Assembly (NCBI GenBank): GCA_023052935.1
Contig: CM041293.1
Location: 151,775,474 to 151,839,473, forward strand
Origin: Piezodorus guildinii
Taxonomy: Eukaryota > Arthropoda > Insecta > Hemiptera > Pentatomidae
DNA: 64,000 nt
Direction of reading: 5' to 3'
The notes beneath the pieces are model-generated. The model ran no database searches, was not told the DNA's origin, and was given only the letters and a program-made list of their open reading frames with translations. Shown in pieces: positions 11,025 to 22,500 of the stretch; position 1 is the first letter of the stretch, and every line of letters begins with the position of its first letter. The translations under genes and the position numbers were made by a program.

Positions 11025-11803
11025 TTCACATGAAATATCCGTTTTTATAGTTTCTGAAATACATACAAGGATTTTGCAGGTCTCTGTTGATTTTTTTCCG
11101 AATGTTATACATATTTAAAGTAAACAGTTACTAATCCTCTACCTTTGTATTATAAACATTAGTTTCCCAATCAATTACCCACTTTTTAGTATACCTCCAA
11201 ATATGAACATGGAAACACGCGATTTTCGAGTAATATTTTTGTACGAGTTTAAACTCGGCCATTCAGCAGCTGAGGCCGCTAGAAATATTTGCAAGGCGTT
11301 TGGGGAAGGGAGTGTTAATAAACAGACCAGTCGCCATTGGTTTGCTAAGTTTTCAGCTGGGGATATCGACTTGGAAAACTTGCCCCGAGGAAGACCTCCG
11401 TCCGTAATAGACAACGATGTCCTCTAACATACAGTAGAAGGAACCCCCTACCAAACAGTTAAAGGACTCTAAAAAATTGAAAGAACTGGGCTACGAAGTT
11501 TTTCCGTACCCACCATATTCTCCCAACAGATTACCTCCTTTTCAGCAATTTAGACCACTTCGTCAAAGGAAAACTTTTTGAAAATGATGATCAAGTGAAA
11601 AGTGCGTTTTCAGATTTTGTTTCACTTCAAAGCTCAGAGTTTTTCAGTTCGGGGATAAAAAAGTTGATGTCATGTTGGGAAAAATGTGTAGAAAAAGAAG
11701 GTAAATACTTCGAATGAAATTATCTCGTTTTCATATCGTATTTTTAATAAAAATCCTTTACCTTGAAAACGGACATTTCATGTGACGCAACCCACTTTAA
11801 ACA
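11025..11803 (+). mobile_element. mariner, internally deleted, non-autonomous
   Basis: Inverted ends TTGGGTTCTTTCACATGAAA (11025) and TTTCATGTGACGCAACCCA (to 11803). The N-terminal frame at 11203-11427 (METRDFRVIF, FKLGHSAAEAARNICKAF, NLPRGRPPSVIDND) is the mariner helix-turn-helix DNA-binding region. It then jumps to a C-terminal piece containing KELGYEV...YSPN and KLFENDDQV. Most of the DDD catalytic domain is deleted, so no active transposase is made. Confidence 0.85.
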
Positions 11804-12130
11804 AAATAAAGTAATATAAGCTCAGTTATACTATAAATATTTGCAATGAACTTCCGAACTCCGAATCAAGCTTGTCCCCTGCTTGTAGAGATCAAAGCAT
11901 TATTATAAATTAATTGTATTGAAAGCCAGTGAAGGCTGAGAGAGGGCAGTATAGCCGCAGTTGCTGAGGCCTTGAGTGGATATTCTGGTCCTTACCGCAA
12001 TATACATAATTACGAAAGGACTGTGGGCGACTGTTTTCAATCTTCAATTAGCTACTTAATTAGATTATGGTGGCTGATAATATTGAGGATATGCTTCAAA
12101 TTAAAAACTATTTCTTGAGACTTGAGAAAC
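11804..12130. other. Unique intron sequence
   Basis: About 330 bases of mixed composition. No coding or repeat match seen. Confidence 0.35.
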
Positions 12131-12142
12131 TATCTAAAAAAA

Positions 12143-13045
12143 TTTGGTGCGGGGACACACAACTTTCACTTACCGCCATAGTTAAAATCGAAAAAAAGAA
12201 TTTTTAATGCAGTTAGAGATAAAAATGAGTGAAATTTATTAAGAATTAATTAACTTGAATTTCTAAAGAAACATGAGTTTTCTAAAAAAAATCCATTATA
12301 TTATTACTGAAATAATAATCACTTAGTTTTATCGGCATTTCATCACTCTTAATAAGCTTTTACAAGCGTGTGTATAGGATAATATTTTTTCTAGAACCTT
12401 TAGCTTTTCAACGGTATATTCTACATCTATATTACTGTTCTTATGTTCAAAAACGAAAAATTGCGTTAAAAAAAATATTTTTGCAGTTTTCTCCCTTAGT
12501 TATAGATTGAATTCGTTCAACATGTATAATTACCTGTTTTTATCGTTGATAACAATATTATATAGGTATTTTTCTAGTATCTACAAAATTAAGGGCACTT
12601 TAGAATAATACATTTTGAAATATCAGCATTTAAGTCCTGCTAGGATATTTCAACCAGAATGAAACCTACACATATTAAAGCCCATAAAATATTTCATCGA
12701 AATATTGAGTTTAATCAAAATCGTTAGAGCCGTTTTGGAAGAAATCGTAAAAAGGTGTAAAATGCATAGTATAAAGTAGCTCTTCTGGTAAGCGTATTTT
12801 AATGAAAAAGTGTCTTTGAAATCTCGTGCGGATAGTTGTCTTAAATATGAAATTTCAGTTTCATAGAACTTTTCGTTTTCATCCGGGATTTACCACACAC
12901 TCACACAGATATTGTTGCGGGAATTGGTTATTTGGTCTCAGATGACCCTAAAACTTGTATTCTCGTTAATAACTTGAATTCAAACATTTTCACGATCGCA
13001 ATACTTTTATTTAATATATATTTCATATATAGGTATGTGGAAGTA
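12143..13045 (+). repeat. DR1, full-length copy
   Basis: From TTTGGTGCGGGGACACACAA to CATATATAGGTATGTGGAAG then TA. Its centre is especially close to the minus-strand copy at 17256-17932 (TTATAGATTGAATTCGTTCA and its reverse complement), so the two form a subfamily. Confidence 0.8.
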
Positions 13046-13064
13046 AAAGTAATATGAAGATAAT

Positions 13065-13600
13065 AATTTCATTACATGTTCTATTCATATTTACAACTGT
13101 ACATGAAAGTATAAGTAAATGTGCAATACTGAAATTATTAGCTTAAAAAATATTGTGGAGCAGAGACCCCGCAGTAGCACTTCAATCTTCATTTTATTAG
13201 CATGTCTCACGGCCAGCGTCTTTTCAGGCTCCTCGAAGAACTATCGGGAATAAATAAGGATGACAGTTTACGGACGACAAGCTGATTTGTGTGGCACTGA
13301 GTTTGTCATGGAAGGAGAAAACCTGAGCCAAATAAAGAATATATGGAACCTTAAGGTCTTTATGGATGAGTTTATTCGTGACAAAGTGAGGAGCGTTTAG
13401 AAATTCACAAAGAGATTTGAGTGGCAAGGGATTGGATAAAAAATGAATTCGAGCGCTTAGAAGATTCCCAAAGCTTAACTCTATATATACCAGTTGCACG
13501 CATTACGGTCATGTAGATAAGCCTTTTATATTTAAGTGGAAGGTTAGAGCGTCTGTCGAGAAAGTGAAGAAGTAACGGAACAATTAGTAAATAATGATCA
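13065..13600 (-). pseudogene. Jockey-type element, RT thumb and C-terminus, 5' truncated
   Basis: Minus strand shows LDRRSNLPLKYKRLIYMTV-like thumb sequence, ELSFG/ELWG, then FLNAPHFVTNKLIHKDLK and a degenerate RRW end, with frame breaks. Same family as 8941-9375. It lies just outside the end of a DR1 copy. Confidence 0.7.
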
Positions 13601-13724
13601 CCTTCTATATGCTACTGATTTGGCCCGAACCAGGTATAACTACTTCCATAACTCCACTCCTACTCTAACCCACTAGTTTTAAACTTACCAGATTAGAAAA
13701 TTCCTGAAATTACGTGTCTGAAAA

Positions 13725-13876
13725 TAAGATGAACTCGAGATCTTCTAGTTAAGAATATTTATTAGAGTGCTGCCGTAGAGTAGTATCTCTGTATAATAAT
13801 ATTATTTCATAGTTCCCTCAAATTTACTAGAAGTATTTAGTCTCATTGATCTGTAAATTTCAATAAAACCAAAAAC
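13725..13876 (+). mobile_element. Jockey-type 3' UTR fragment
   Basis: GATCTTCTAGTT, TAGAGTGCTGCCGTAGAG and GTAAATTTCAATAAAACC match the reverse complement of the 3' UTR at 8950-9085. It contains only UTR and is in the opposite orientation to its neighbour at 13065. Confidence 0.6.
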
Positions 13877-14383
13877 GTTTACTTCCAGCTAATAAACTTG
13901 ATTGGTAACAAATAAATATTGTGAATTGTATCTACCTCTGCACCTAAAATTAAATAATATAGGAAATTAAAGCAAGCGGAATCGAGTGTACTTGGCCAAA
14001 GACCCTTCATGGTTTTATAGGCACAGATGTTTTTATTATTATTACTAAATTCAATTTTTGATATATAATTATTATTATTAATACATCAAACTCTATCGTC
14101 AATCAGTGCCTGGAACAAAAATCCTAAATTTTCGGTTTTAAGGATGAAATAAATTATTTAAAAGTTTATTAAAAATCTGGTGCGGGCAACACTCGACTTT
14201 CACTTACCTCGACTGTTAAATTCAACTTAAAAACTTTTAAATAGACTTCAATTTAAAAAATATTTTAAGTCGATTTTAAAGAAAGTATTAATTTTCGTTG
14301 GAAATATATGATCTATATTAAATAATATAACAATATTAAGTAGGTAATCAGTAATAAGTTTATTTCCTGTTTGCCTTTATATT

Positions 14384-15509
14384 CGCCCTACTCACATATT
14401 TTAGTTCACAAAATACCACAAACAGTCATGAATTCCTCTGAGGTAAAACGCCCATTGTCCGGAAGTAAACTAGTCCCCCGTTCGGGTCTCCGGGTGGGGA
14501 CTGCTTCAGAGGAATCTAGGCGCAAGATGAAAAGTAGATCGCGGAGACTCAAATGGGCGCGTAAAGTGCGTCCACACTATGCCGGAGTATGCCGGGCGGG
14601 CTGACCCGGGCGGCCTAAGCCGGGCGGGTTCGTTCGGGCCGGCACGACGTCCACATCGAAAACGAAGCCGCCTGGGTTATATCTACCTATATTATTTAGT
14701 TTCAATTCGACACCAAGACTGGTGACTTCGTTGACTACTTTCAAGAAGTTTTTTTAAAGTGTGTTTTTTTAAATAGTGTTGGTGTTAAAATGATTACCGA
14801 CTATGACGTCGCTATGTCAGCCATGTCTGTGATTATAATAGCTTTTCCACTTTCGCTCAATTTCTAATCTTTCTATTCCAAAAGACACAGTGATCTCCAT
14901 GAGACTGTCGTGTCTTTTGTTTTTTAATTTATAATTTGGATCCGAACTGTCCCATAGAAGATAAGTATATTAACACTTGTTCGTCGTTCCACTCCATTAA
15001 TAAATATTAAATGAATAAAATGAAAAATATAAGAAATATAAAATATTGAATGAACAACAAAAACTTTAGAGAACCCAGAGAACGTCAAGTTCGTTCGGAG
15101 GTTCAATTGTAACTAAAGCCGCCCGGTGCCGGACCCACTACATATTTTCGTTTGGCTCGGCTCGGCATCCTTTGATCTGTACCTACTTTCTGCGGGTTGG
15201 GATCGGCTCGGCTCGGGCCGGCTTTTTAAGCCGCCCGGGGCGTCCACACCAACCCGGCTTAGGCCGCCCGGCATAGTGTGGACGCTGCTTAAAGTTGTCG
15301 GACTCGTTGAGGAACGGATTCCGAGAAAGTTGGTATTCGCTGAACCGACTGGTAGGCGTCCGAAAGGTAGGCCGAAGCGTCGATGGGAGGATTGCATCAA
15401 GGCTGATCTCGGGGGTTTGGGCTTGACCGGTGAACATTGGACGAGTCTGTGCAGGCGAAGTTTTGTCGGCATCGAACCTTCGGGTTCGGTAAATCTATTA
15501 TTATTATTA
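14384..15509 (+). mobile_element. Non-LTR retrotransposon 3' fragment with (ATT)n tail and 13-bp target duplication, hosting a hAT element
   Basis: Flanked by TTGCCTTTATATT at 14371-14383 and 15510-15522. The coding remnant, once the inner hAT is set aside, runs RRLKWARKV then VGLVEERIPRKLVF, GRRPKGRPKRRWEDCIK and ADLGGLG. This is the W-x-x-H/K-V...GRPK-RW tail found after the RT domain in many non-LTR elements. It ends in ATT repeats, as in elements with A/T trinucleotide tails. 5' truncated; no RT core. Confidence 0.75.
14568..15287 (+). mobile_element. hAT-like non-autonomous DNA transposon with GC-rich inverted termini
   Basis: Inverted termini GCGTCCACACTATGCCGG and CAGCGTCCACACTATGCC, each followed by inverted copies of GCCGGGCGGCCTAAGCCGGG. 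It is flanked by an 8-base duplication CGTAAAGT (14560-14567) / CTTAAAGT (15288-15295). Length 720 bp, no transposase. The 8-bp duplication and a CAG-type end fit hAT. Open frames on both strands here are by-products of GC-rich termini. The reading frame of the host retroelement resumes across the insertion. Confidence 0.8.
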
Positions 15510-16199
15510 TTGCCTTTATATTACTTTGTACAACTTTGTGTATCAGATAATATTTTTTCTGAAATCTTTCTCTATCCATCGATATATTATACGTCTATAT
15601 TACAGATCTTATTATAAAAAAAAATACATAAACAAATAATTGTGTTATTTTATCCTTTAGATAGTCATCAAATTCGTCAAACTCGTATAGTTGCCCTACG
15701 TTAATATTAATAAGATGATATGGTTAATCATTTAGAATGTACAAAATTAAAGGTAGTTTAGAGGAAGAAAATTTAAAATATCGGTATTAAAGCTGTGCCA
15801 GACTATTTCAATCAGAATGAAACCTAAATGATATTAAATTCCATTAACTTTTACATCGATATAGGGAATTTAATCAAAATCGTTAGTGCCGTTTTTTAGA
15901 AAATCGTAAAAAGGAGCTAAATGCTAAAATATAAAGTGGCCCTTCTGGTTAGATCATTTTTATGAAAAAGGTTTTGTGACATCTCGGGAGTTAAGTTTTT
16001 TTAAATATGAAATTTCATTTTCATAGGAGTTTTCGTTTACGCACGGGAGCCAACACACACGGACACCTTGCGAGACTTGGTCTTTTGGACTCAAGGGAAC
16101 CTAAAACGTGCATTTCTGGTGAAAACTGGAATTCGAAAATTTTCACGATCGCAATACTTTCCCTTACAGGATGTTTCATAGATAGTTAAGTGAAAGAAA

Positions 16200-17250
16200 A
16201 AATGATACTATATTGTCAATATGTAAATACAACTTTTCTTTTGTTCTAATTTTAAGTAATACATTTTGTTTTCTCTTTTATTTCCTTGTTTAAGGCAAGC
16301 CGAAACATAGGTATCGACTCGTGAGCTAAGATGGTTGAATGAAGCAGTGGCAGAAGATTATTCAAGAAAACAACATTGCATAAAAGATCAAATAGAATGC
16401 TCCCCTCCTTAGGCCATTAATCAAGGCAAGGAACATCATAATATTTCATTACATATTCTAGTAATTTCTTATTATTCGAATCAAAAGAATAAAATGCCTT
16501 TGATGTCTGCCTCAAAAGGACATGTAAGGCCGTAAACAAATGCTCCCTCCTTCCTTTTGCCGCCATCACGAGAGAAAAACGTCATGAATAAATGATTACT
16601 TTTAAAAACATTTTCCGCGCACTAACAGAGTCTAGGGTTCGGATGCCATTTTCCAATTCAAATAACTAGGCCAGCAAAGCCAAAGCGAAATATATTTGAG
16701 CAATATGTTATCAAAAGTGAAGTATTTTATTATTATGAAAAAAAAAAAGTCAGTGGCATTCGGAAGGGTTAATTTTGCATAAATAATTTATAGTCCCCCT
16801 GCCATCAGGAAATTCGTTTTCTTTATTCATGACCAAGACTTAGTTATTAATATTAATATATTCCATGATTTTATTGCTGGATATATAAATGAATTTACTA
16901 TGGAAATCGAAGGAATGAAATTTGAATTTTATTGATTTTGTCCTTCGATGATTTTAATCATTGTTCTCAAGTTTTCATACTTAACGCTTCTTAAGCAGCA
17001 GACAGACCTTTTTTTTTTTAATATTTTCTTTTTACTATTTCTGAGCAGGAAAAGAGAAACAAATTATTTTTCTACGGAACATTTATAAATATTTCACATT
17101 CTTGTAATTAACTATAACTATAACAAGATATTGGTGTATCTGTAGAGCATAATTCGGTTAGGCTTACCTATGGTCTGGTGGTCCATCTATTTGCGAAAAA
17201 TATATTTATAATTTTATCTTGTAGATTTTGCACTGTTATTGATTTCAATA
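16200..17250. other. Mostly unique intron sequence
   Basis: No coding sequence. Slightly GC-richer at 16380-16680. It includes the repeat copy at 16801-16930. Confidence 0.4.
16801..16930 (+). repeat. Inverted-duplicate repeat RY, copy 1
   Basis: About 130 bases (TTTATTCATGACCAAGACTT, TTGCTGGATATATAAATGAA) present in reverse orientation at 21965-22103 with few changes. Confidence 0.75.
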
Positions 17251-17255
17251 TTTTT

Positions 17256-17932
17256 ACTTTCACTTACTATATATACTGAGGAAAAGTATTGCGATCGTGA
17301 AAATTTTTGAATTCCAGTTTTCAACAGAAATACACATTTAAGGGTCCCCTGAGTCCAAATAACCAAGTCCCGCAGAAAGGTCTGTGTGTGTGGTAACTCC
17401 CGGGCGGAAGAGGTAAGTCTTATGAAACTGGAATTTCATATTTAAGACAAATATACGCCTGAGACGTTACAAAATCTTTTTCATTAAAATCGGCTTACAA
17501 GAAGAGCCACATTATTATATGCATTTTGCACCTTTTTTCGATTTTCTCAATAACGGTTCCGACGATTTTGTTTAAACTCGCTATATCGATGTAAAATTTA
17601 ATGTGCTTTAATACCATGTAGGTTTTATTCTGGTTGAAATATCCTGGCAGGACTTAAATGCTGATATTTCAAAATGTATTATTCTAAAGTACCCTTAATT
17701 TTGTAGATACTAGAAAAATACCTATATAATATTGTTATCAACGATAAAAACAGGTAATTATACATGTTGAACGAATTCAATCTATAACTAAAGGAGAAAA
17801 CTGCAAAAATATTTTTTTTAACGCAATTTTTCGTTTTTGAACATAAGAACAGTAATATAGATGTAGAATATACCGTTGAAAAGCTAAAGGTTCTTGAAAA
17901 TATATTATCCTATACACAAGCTTGTAAAAGTT
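17256..17932 (-). repeat. DR1 copy, right-end two thirds
   Basis: Begins ACTTTCACTTACTATATATA on the plus strand and runs to ACACAAGCTTGTAAAAG, where it joins the middle of a second copy. Confidence 0.75.
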
Positions 17933-17936
17933 GATT

Positions 17937-18450
17937 AAGGTCTGACAGGGCTTAAATGCCGAATATTTAAATTTTCTTTCTCTAAAGTACCTTTAATTTT
18001 GTTGAATCTATAAAAATAACTCTTTATCTTGTTACCACTGATAAAAAAAACAGGTAAATATGTAAGTTGTGCGAATTTAAAAAAAAAAACTAAAGTAGAA
18101 AACTGAAAAAAAAAATTAATGCAATTTTTTGTTTTTGAACATAAGAGCAGTAATATACATGTATGGTATACCGTTGGAAAGCTAAAGATTTTAGAAAAAA
18201 TATTATCTCATACACAAGCTTTTAAAAGTTAATACAGAGTGATGAAAAGAAGATAAAACTAACTGATTATTTTAGATAATAATATAATAGATTTTTTAAT
18301 AAAACACATGTTTCTATAGAAATTTAATTCTATTGATACTTTAATAGTTTCACGTATTTTTTTTTTTTATTTGAAATTTAACTGTATTTGAAAATTCTTT
18401 CATTGATTTTAAAAATGGAGGTAAGTGAAAGTCGTGTGTTGCCCGCACCA
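17937..18450 (-). repeat. DR1 copy, left two thirds, fused to the previous copy
   Basis: Starts at GGTCTGACAGGGCTTAAATG and ends GTGTGTTGCCCGCACCAGAT. The jump backwards in DR1 coordinates marks an unequal exchange or nested insertion. Confidence 0.75.
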
Positions 18451-18615
18451 GATTTTTAGATAATAATATAATAGTTTTTTTAACAAAACACACGTTTCTA
18501 TATAAATTCCATTCAACGAATTCTTAAATGGTTTTACTCATTTTTATCTCTTACTGTATTTGCAAATTCTTTGATCGATTCTAAAAACGGAGGTAAGTGA
18601 AAGTCCTGTGTTCTT
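18451..18615 (-). repeat. DR1 terminal segment, tandemly repeated
   Basis: Directly after the DR1 terminus the last ~165 bases are repeated (AGATAATAATATAATAG... to GTAAGTGAAAGTCCTGTG), a tandem duplication of the end. Confidence 0.7.
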
Positions 18616-19328
18616 GTTTTTTTTACCAGAATGAAAAACAAAAAACAATTCATAGGAAAATGGAATATCATCGCTGATACTACAGGTTTTGAGTGGAGCA
18701 TGTTTGTCTAGGATACTGAGGAGATTAGAAGTGAATATGTCAAGGATAAGATCGTGAGATGATAGCAGCGATTATTATGATTAAAAGTTAACTAATATTT
18801 TTACTTATTTATTAATTTAACACACTCAATGTTTAAAAAAAAATCTTTAAAAAAAGAACTTCATTAAAAATATTCCTAAAGAAATCTCATTAATTATTTA
18901 CTCAACGTAAAAATTTGAAAATATTTTGTTGTTCAATAAAATGCATAACAAACTACAATACAACAACATTATGTTATAAGAGAATATTACTTGAAAAATT
19001 AAAACAATACAACGTTTAACGACTAGTGTATATAGTTTAACAAGTATTTTGTACTGGCAGCGTTAAATCTCCCTGGGGTTGCTTGTTTGGGAAAAGAACT
19101 TTTTCAATCTTGATTAATATTCATGTTGAATGCGGGTCCTTTAAACATGCATCAAGCCTCTGATAAAACCCTAAAACTTTTTCAATCGAAAAAGGTAAAA
19201 CGGAACAAAAGTAAACTAACAAATACTCTATTTGGTGGATTTTCTCTTATTTTTTTTTTGGAATCATTATTCATATGAAAGTAAATAAAAGAATTATAAT
19301 TTTTTCTACTTTATATTTAACATATATA
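18616..19328. other. Unique AT-rich intron sequence
   Basis: No coding sequence or repeat recognised. Confidence 0.4.
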
Positions 19329-20229
19329 TTGGGTTGTGTCACATGAAATGCCCGTTTTCAAGGTAAAGGTTTTTTATCAAAATACGATATGAAAACGAGA
19401 TAATTTTATTCGAAGTATTTACTTTCTTTTTCTACACATTTTTCCAAACGTGGCACTAACTTTTTTATCCCCGAACTGAAAAACTCTGAGCTTTGAAGTG
19501 AAACAAAATCTGAAACGCACTTTTGTGCGCACACTTGATCATCATTTTCAAAAAGTTTTCCTTTGACGAAGTTGTCTAAATTCCTGAACAGGTGGTAATC
19601 TGTTGGAGACAAGTCGGGAGAATATGGTGGGTGCGGAAGAACTTCGTAGCCCAGTTCTTTAAATTTTTGCACGGTATGTTTTGAAACATGGGGTCTTGCT
19701 GCCGCTCAGTGAGATCATGAGGTACCAATGTATCGATCTTTCTTAATTTCCCAATACACTTTAAGGCCCGGTTGCACCAACAGCCTATGTTAAAGTTAAC
19801 TTTTGCTGTTAACTAACCCGGGTTAAAAGCTAATCATGATTAAAGTTTTGAAGAAGAATGTCTGGAAATGGTAGATGCACTTGCATTTAGTTGTGCTGTA
19901 GCCCAGTTCTTTCAATTTTTGAGAGTCCTTCAACTGTTTGTTAGGGGTTTCCTTCTACTGTATGTTTGAGGTCATCGTTGTTTATTACGGATGGAGCTCT
20001 TCCTCGGGCCAAGTTTTTCAAGTCGGTATCCCAAGCTGAAAACTTAGCAAACCAACGGCGAATGGTCCGTTCATTAACACTCCCTTCCCCAAACGCCTTG
20101 CAAATATTTCTAGCGGCCTCAGCTGCTGAGTGGCCGAGTTTAAACTCGTTCAAAAATATTACTCGAAAATCGCGTGTTTCCATGTTTATATTTGGAGGTA
20201 TACTAAAAAGTGGGTAATTGATTGGGAAG
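19329..20229 (-). mobile_element. mariner, deleted and rearranged, non-autonomous
   Basis: 3' inverted end TTGGGTTGTGTCACATGAAA at 19329. The minus-strand C-terminal frame (19406-19672) has HPPYSPDLSPTDYHLF, which includes the third catalytic Asp of mariner (D34D), then FVKGKLFENDDQV. A WVPHELTE-like segment (DTLVPHDLTERQ) lies near 19720. A MITE-like fragment follows, then the N-terminal domain (METRDFRVIF..., 19990-20190). The first two catalytic aspartates are absent. Confidence 0.8.
19764..19880 (+). mobile_element. One-ended DNA-transposon/MITE terminus inside mariner
   Basis: GGCCCGGTTGCACCAACAGC followed by TTAAAGTTAACTTTTGCTGT and AACCCGGGTTAA. It looks like a transposon inverted terminus, but no partner end was found, so it is truncated. 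Confidence 0.4.
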
Positions 20230-21359
20230 CTTGTTACGGTTAAAATTTGCAAACAGAATTAATTTTAATAAAAAAAAAACGAATTCCCTAACCGTAACTA
20301 TGCCCCAGATACTCAGTGAAGACGGGCGGGTTCCACCATAAATTTATTTCGAGCGCCACGCTATTTGTTAAAAAAAATAAAAAAGGTAAATAGCGAAACC
20401 CTTTTAAATTAATAATATTTTTTTAATGGAAATAAATAAAAAAATTAAAATTAAATTTACAAAAAAAAAAGTTATTAATAACAGATGGTTACGAACTCGT
20501 TACATCACTGTTTGAATGCATCTATCAATCCCATGAGCTATGGACTCATATGACGTCACCATACTTTTATACAGTATTAGACTCGACGAGGGTTGTACAG
20601 TCTTAACTTTTTAAGGTTAATAATAATTAATAAGTAAATATTCAAGACCCAATTTTCGAATTAAAAAAGAATACATGGTTAAATTGGTTATACAAAAACT
20701 ACAAAATATAATTTTATTTCTAATAAAAAAAAAGGAAAAGAAAGAAAGAAATTATTCAATAACAAAACATATTTACAACTTAAACTAACTTTTTTTTTTT
20801 TTTTTTTTTTTTATTGTCTGAAACTACTACTTTCGTTTATCAGTCACCAAACACAAACCAAAAGTTATTTACAAAATAATATTACCTAGGTTCGGGATGA
20901 GGGTTAGGATTGGGGTTAGGAGGAAGGCAGTTTTTAAGTTTCCAATTTCTCCTCGAGAACTAAACCTTGGCTTCCTTCCTTGTCCGGCCGAGTTCATCCG
21001 TCTGGACTTGTCCTTGTTCACACTAATTAAATCAGTCTAATGTAAACCACTCGGTAATAGCTGCTATCCACCACGTCTCTTTGTTTTCACACCTTCTCTC
21101 GGAGCTCACAGCCTTCTTCATCTCGCTCCTTGACTCCCCTTATCCCTCACCGGAGTATATAATAAGTATTTGCTTCAGTAATACTTAATCTAAGCTTAAA
21201 AATAACACAAAAATTTTAATTACCTATTTACATTTAACATACATTTATTTATTGGTTTAATATATTTTTTTTCTTCCAAATAACCCTTATCGAGGTATCA
21301 AAAGTAACCTTTCATTTCTATTTAACTCAACTGATAATTTTTTTTATTTTATTATTTTT
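20230..21359. other. Non-mariner insertion between two mariner 5' segments
   Basis: About 1.1 kb. It opens with an inverted pair GTTACGGTTA (20232) / TAACCGTAAC (20290), carries a T25 run near 20790, then a moderately GC-rich block (20890-21150). The T run with AATAAA on the minus strand suggests the 3' end of a minus-strand retrotransposed sequence spanning about 20790-21240. No protein match. Confidence 0.4.
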
Positions 21360-21780
21360 TTTTTCCACGTATCGTTGTTTATTACGGATGGAGGTCTTCC
21401 TCGGGCCAAGTTTTTCAAGTCGGTATCCCCAGCTGAAAACTTAGCAAACCAACGGCGAATGGTCCGTTCATTAACACTCCCTTCCCCAAACGCCTTGCAA
21501 ATATTTCTAGCGGCCTCAGCTGCTGAGTGGCCGAGTTTAAACTCGTTCAAAAATATTACTCGAAAATCGCGTGTTTCCATGTTTATATTTGGAGGTATAC
21601 TAAAAAGTGGGTAATTGATTGGGAAGCTAATGTTTATAATACAAAGGTAGAGGATTAGTAGCTGTTTACTTTAAATATGTAAACATTCGGAAGAGAACAA
21701 CAGACCTGCAAAATCCTTTATGTATTTCAGAAACTATAAAAACGGACATTTCATGTGAAACAATCCAATATTAAACCGAT
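21360..21780 (-). mobile_element. mariner 5' end and DNA-binding domain, second copy
   Basis: Minus strand starts with the 5' inverted end (TTTCATGTGAAACAATCCAA near 21750-21770), then the same N-terminal frame (METRDFRVIF ... RGRPPSVINND). It stops at a poly(T)/AT-rich junction. Nearly identical to 19978-20229. Confidence 0.8.
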
Positions 21781-21784
21781 ATTT

Positions 21785-22500
21785 GTCCTGATAAAATGTA
21801 GATTTTATTTAGAAAAAAGTTGCAGAGGATTTTGGAATAAACACAGTTATATTTACGTATCTGTTACAAAAATTAGAGTTTCTTCTTTTTCTTTGTTTTT
21901 TAATTAAAGTTTGAAAACAAAATTCATAGTCACCAGCAATTATAGCTTTATTACTCAAAACTAATAAAAGCCGAATTTCATTCATTCGATTTCCATAGTA
22001 AATTCATTTATATATCCAGCAATAGAGCCATTGAATATTAATTAATAATAACCATTAATAACTAAGTCTTGGTCATGAATAAAGAAAGCGAATTTTCTTG
22101 AGGCACTGGAACTAGAAAGTCCCTAAAGTTTCTAGCCAAAACAAAACTTGAAGACGACTAATATTATTTAAGCAAAAGCTGAAACGTTATAGGATATACG
22201 GATTAAATATGTAAAAAAGTTTGCATTCATAAAATAAGAATTAGGATAAGTGGTTTCCATTTTTTTTTTTTTTACAATCCCATAAACTAATCAAACCTTA
22301 GCTAAAAAAAAGCTTTGGTCAACGTTTTCCGTAATCATTACTTATATTAACATAAATGAATAGATTATAATTTTGACATATAATGAACATAAATGAATAT
22401 CATATGATGAATAAGGAATATGGACTCTTCTTAGGCATAATAGATTTTTTTTTTTTTTTTTTTTTCAGAACTTACCCATTTGTTTGTGTTTTTCATACCA
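21785..22500. other. Intron sequence with one repeat copy
   Basis: AT-rich, no gene. It contains the RY repeat at 21965-22103 and homopolymer T runs at 22261 and 22447. Confidence 0.4.
21965..22103 (-). repeat. Inverted-duplicate repeat RY, copy 2
   Basis: Reverse complement of 16801-16930 with an extra AT-rich indel in the middle. Confidence 0.75.

Larger units (their letters stand above)
14176..16197 (+). repeat. DR1, full-length copy interrupted by a retrotransposon
   Basis: The left part 14176-14370 starts TCTGGTGCGGGCAACACTCG and the right part 15523-16197 ends in TTCATAGATAGTTAAGTGAA. Between them lies a retroelement with a 13-base target duplication, so the original DR1 was about 0.87 kb. 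Confidence 0.8.

Noticed and set aside
15113..15617. Overlapping open frames of 84-163 codons on both strands
   Set aside because: They run through the GC-rich hAT terminus. Only the part after 15296 in one frame belongs to a real (retroelement) coding remnant.
20892..20930. TTAGG-like telomeric repeats (GGGTTAGGATTGGGGTTAGG)
   Set aside because: Only two imperfect units inside a GC-richer block; not an interstitial telomere array.
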